DNA from: Lacimicrobium alkaliphilum
GTDB lineage: Bacteria; Pseudomonadota; Gammaproteobacteria; Enterobacterales; Alteromonadaceae
Reading direction: 5' to 3'
Length of the DNA stretch: 64,000 nucleotides
Assembly: GCF_001466725.1 (NCBI RefSeq)
Contig: NZ_CP013650.1
Coordinates: 3,720,001-3,784,000 of the forward strand
Shown: positions 62,799 to 64,000 of the stretch, piece by piece
Layout of the letters: each line of letters begins with the position of its first letter
Numbering within the stretch: the stretch's first letter is position 1
Translations under genes and position numbers: made by a program
Notes under the pieces: generated by a model
What the model was told of the DNA's origin: nothing
What the model saw: the letters and a program-made list of their open reading frames with translations, nothing else
The model's database searches: none

Positions 62799-64000
62799 AT
62801 GTACAGACTCTGTATTGCCACTCTTGTCGGCCTGTCACTAATGGCCTGTGAGAGTAATCCTTCGCACAATATCAACCCACAGCAGGTGAATCTGGTACAG
62901 CAGGACCTGGTGCAGTATGTGAACCCGTTGATGGGCACAGATTCCAAATTCAGCCTCTCCAACGGCAATACTTACCCCGCCATTGCCAGGCCCTGGGGGA
63001 TGAACTTCTGGACGCCCATGACCGCACCTATGGGCGACGGCTGGACCTATAAATACCGGGATGACAAGATCCGCGGCATTAAACAAACTCATCAGCCCAG
63101 CCCCTGGTTAAATGACTATGGTGCCTTCTCCTTTATGGCGGTTACCGGCGAGCTTAAATTCGATCAGGACAGTCGCGCATCCTGGTTTTCCCATAAGGCA
63201 GAGCAGGTCAGCCCGGATTACTACAGCGTTTATCTGGCCGATCATGATGTCACCGCCGAAGTCACCCCGACAACAAGAGCTGCCCAGTTCCGCTTTACCT
63301 TCCCTGAGCGGAAAACCTCTTACCTTGTGTTGGATGCCTTCGACAAAGGCTCGATGGTTAAAATCCTTCCCGAACAACGTAAGATTATCGGCTATGCCCG
63401 TAATAACCATGGTGGAGTGCCGGACAACTTCCACAATTACTTTGTCGCCGAGTTCGACAAAGATTTTGAGATCACCCACACCTGGCAGGATGAGTGGCAG
63501 CTACAAACCAACAGTCTTGAAAGCAAAGGCGAACATGTGGGCGCCATTATCGGCTTTAAGACCGGGCGCGGCGAGCAGGTTAATGTCAAAGTGGCCTCGT
63601 CTTTTATCAGTCCGGAGCAGGCGCAGCTAAATCTTGAACGGGAAGTGGGCAATGACAGTTTTGAGGTCACCCGCCGAAAAGCCCGACAGGACTGGCAGCA
63701 GGAGCTGTCCCGTATCCGGGTAGAAAGCAGCGATCTGGACAAGGTACGTACCTTTTACTCCACGCTGTATCGGGTACTGCTATTCCCGCGCAAGTTTTAT
63801 GAATTTAATGCCGACAATGAGATGGTCCATTACAGCCCTTACAACGGTGAGGTGTTGCCGGGCTATATGTTTACCGATAACGGCTTCTGGGACACCTTTC
63901 GCGCGGTCTTCCCCTTCTTCACCCTGATGTACCCTGAGCAGGATGCCAGATTTATGCAGGGCCTGGTCAACACCTATAAGGAATCAGGCTGGCTGCCTGA
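62799..64000 (+). CDS. GH92 alpha-mannosidase, cut by the window edge
   Basis: Open frame from the ATG at 62799 (GGGGA 7 bases upstream) with no stop up to 64000; about 400 residues visible, the C-terminal part is missing from the window. Lipoprotein signal ends LSLMAC. GH92 marks: YVNPLMGTDSKFSLSNGNTYP near 55-75, IKQTHQPSPWLNDYG, and GFWDTFRAVFPFFTLMYP close to the edge. It is divergent from the LacI regulator with the operator between. It belongs to a different GH92 branch than the gene at 44285 and probably complements it on other mannose linkages. Confidence 0.92.
   Translation, partial: MYRLCIATLVGLSLMACESNPSHNINPQQVNLVQQDLVQYVNPLMGTDSKFSLSNGNTYPAIARPWGMNFWTPMTAPMGDGWTYKYRDDKIRGIKQTHQPSPWLNDYGAFSFMAVTGELKFDQDSRASWFSHKAEQVSPDYYSVYLADHDVTAEVTPTTRAAQFRFTFPERKTSYLVLDAFDKGSMVKILPEQRKIIGYARNNHGGVPDNFHNYFVAEFDKDFEITHTWQDEWQLQTNSLESKGEHVGAIIGFKTGRGEQVNVKVASSFISPEQAQLNLEREVGNDSFEVTRRKARQDWQQELSRIRVESSDLDKVRTFYSTLYRVLLFPRKFYEFNADNEMVHYSPYNGEVLPGYMFTDNGFWDTFRAVFPFFTLMYPEQDARFMQGLVNTYKESGWLP

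Noticed and set aside
1..64000. CRISPR arrays, tRNA or rRNA genes
   Set aside because: No regularly spaced direct repeats and no cloverleaf or rRNA signature sequence was seen while reading both strands.

Overview
The window comes from a carbohydrate-degrading gammaproteobacterium, most likely an Alteromonadales-type marine organism. The pointers are Xanthomonas/Alteromonas-type TonB-dependent receptors paired with SSS and GPH sugar symporters, lipoprotein and TAT-exported glycosidases, a PEP-CTERM protein, and non-oxidative pentose phosphate genes placed under sugar control. The genus cannot be fixed from the sequence alone. No rRNA, tRNA or CRISPR array was seen.

Region 1 (about 150-20925 and 30414-43260) is an arabinan / L-arabinose utilisation regulon. 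It holds an outer-membrane receptor (10362-13193), two inner-membrane symporters (239-1867 SSS; 8522-9919 GPH), five GH43 enzymes (2232, 3356, 7575, 13613, 31867) plus a very large GH43-Ig-LamG endo-arabinanase-like protein (15525), a GH127 beta-L-arabinofuranosidase (5190), a GH51 alpha-L-arabinofuranosidase (19336), a PEP-CTERM protein (14807), aldose 1-epimerase (33821), a HAD phosphatase (35216), araBDA (36091-39976), and tal and tkt. Together they cut arabinan outside the cell or in the periplasm, import arabinose and oligosaccharides, convert arabinose to xylulose 5-phosphate and feed it into transaldolase/transketolase. An AT-rich palindrome with half-site TATTATAAT around a TTG centre recurs in front of nearly every transcription unit of this set. 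No matching regulator gene lies in the window.

Region 2 (20963-30413) interrupts the arabinan genes. It holds a SnoaL-like gene remnant, a beta-lactamase-fold hydrolase, a membrane AraC-type regulator with an amidohydrolase, small conserved proteins (DUF2845, DUF1456, a coiled-coil periplasmic protein), a broken DUF4160 next to an intact DUF2442, and an AT-richer island with a minimal CBASS-like anti-phage operon: CD-NTase plus S-4TM pore effector, preceded by a 49-residue Cys/His-rich micro-ORF and palindromic DNA.

Region 3 (44285-64000) is a high-mannose N-glycan utilisation locus read mostly leftwards from 61124 to 44285. It encodes a TonB receptor (split by a one-base frameshift), a lipoprotein with four F5/8-type C modules, a BadF-type GlcNAc kinase, glycosylasparaginase, GH85 endo-beta-N-acetylglucosaminidase, CutC, GH2 beta-mannosidase, an SSS symporter and a GH92 alpha-mannosidase. 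A LacI-family regulator (61446-62456) and a second GH92 gene running off the right edge (62799 onward) complete it. Two perfect copies of TGTAATCGATTACA flank the regulator and are its likely operators.

Mobile and repeat DNA: a RAYT (REP-associated tyrosine transposase) element at 4354-5208 sits between two convergent arabinan genes, and its 25-bp terminal inverted repeat supplies the last codons and stops of both neighbours. A transposase-less copy of the same inverted repeat lies between tal and tkt (41115-41201). Other intergenic inverted-repeat families occur at 1925-2200 and 35890-36090.
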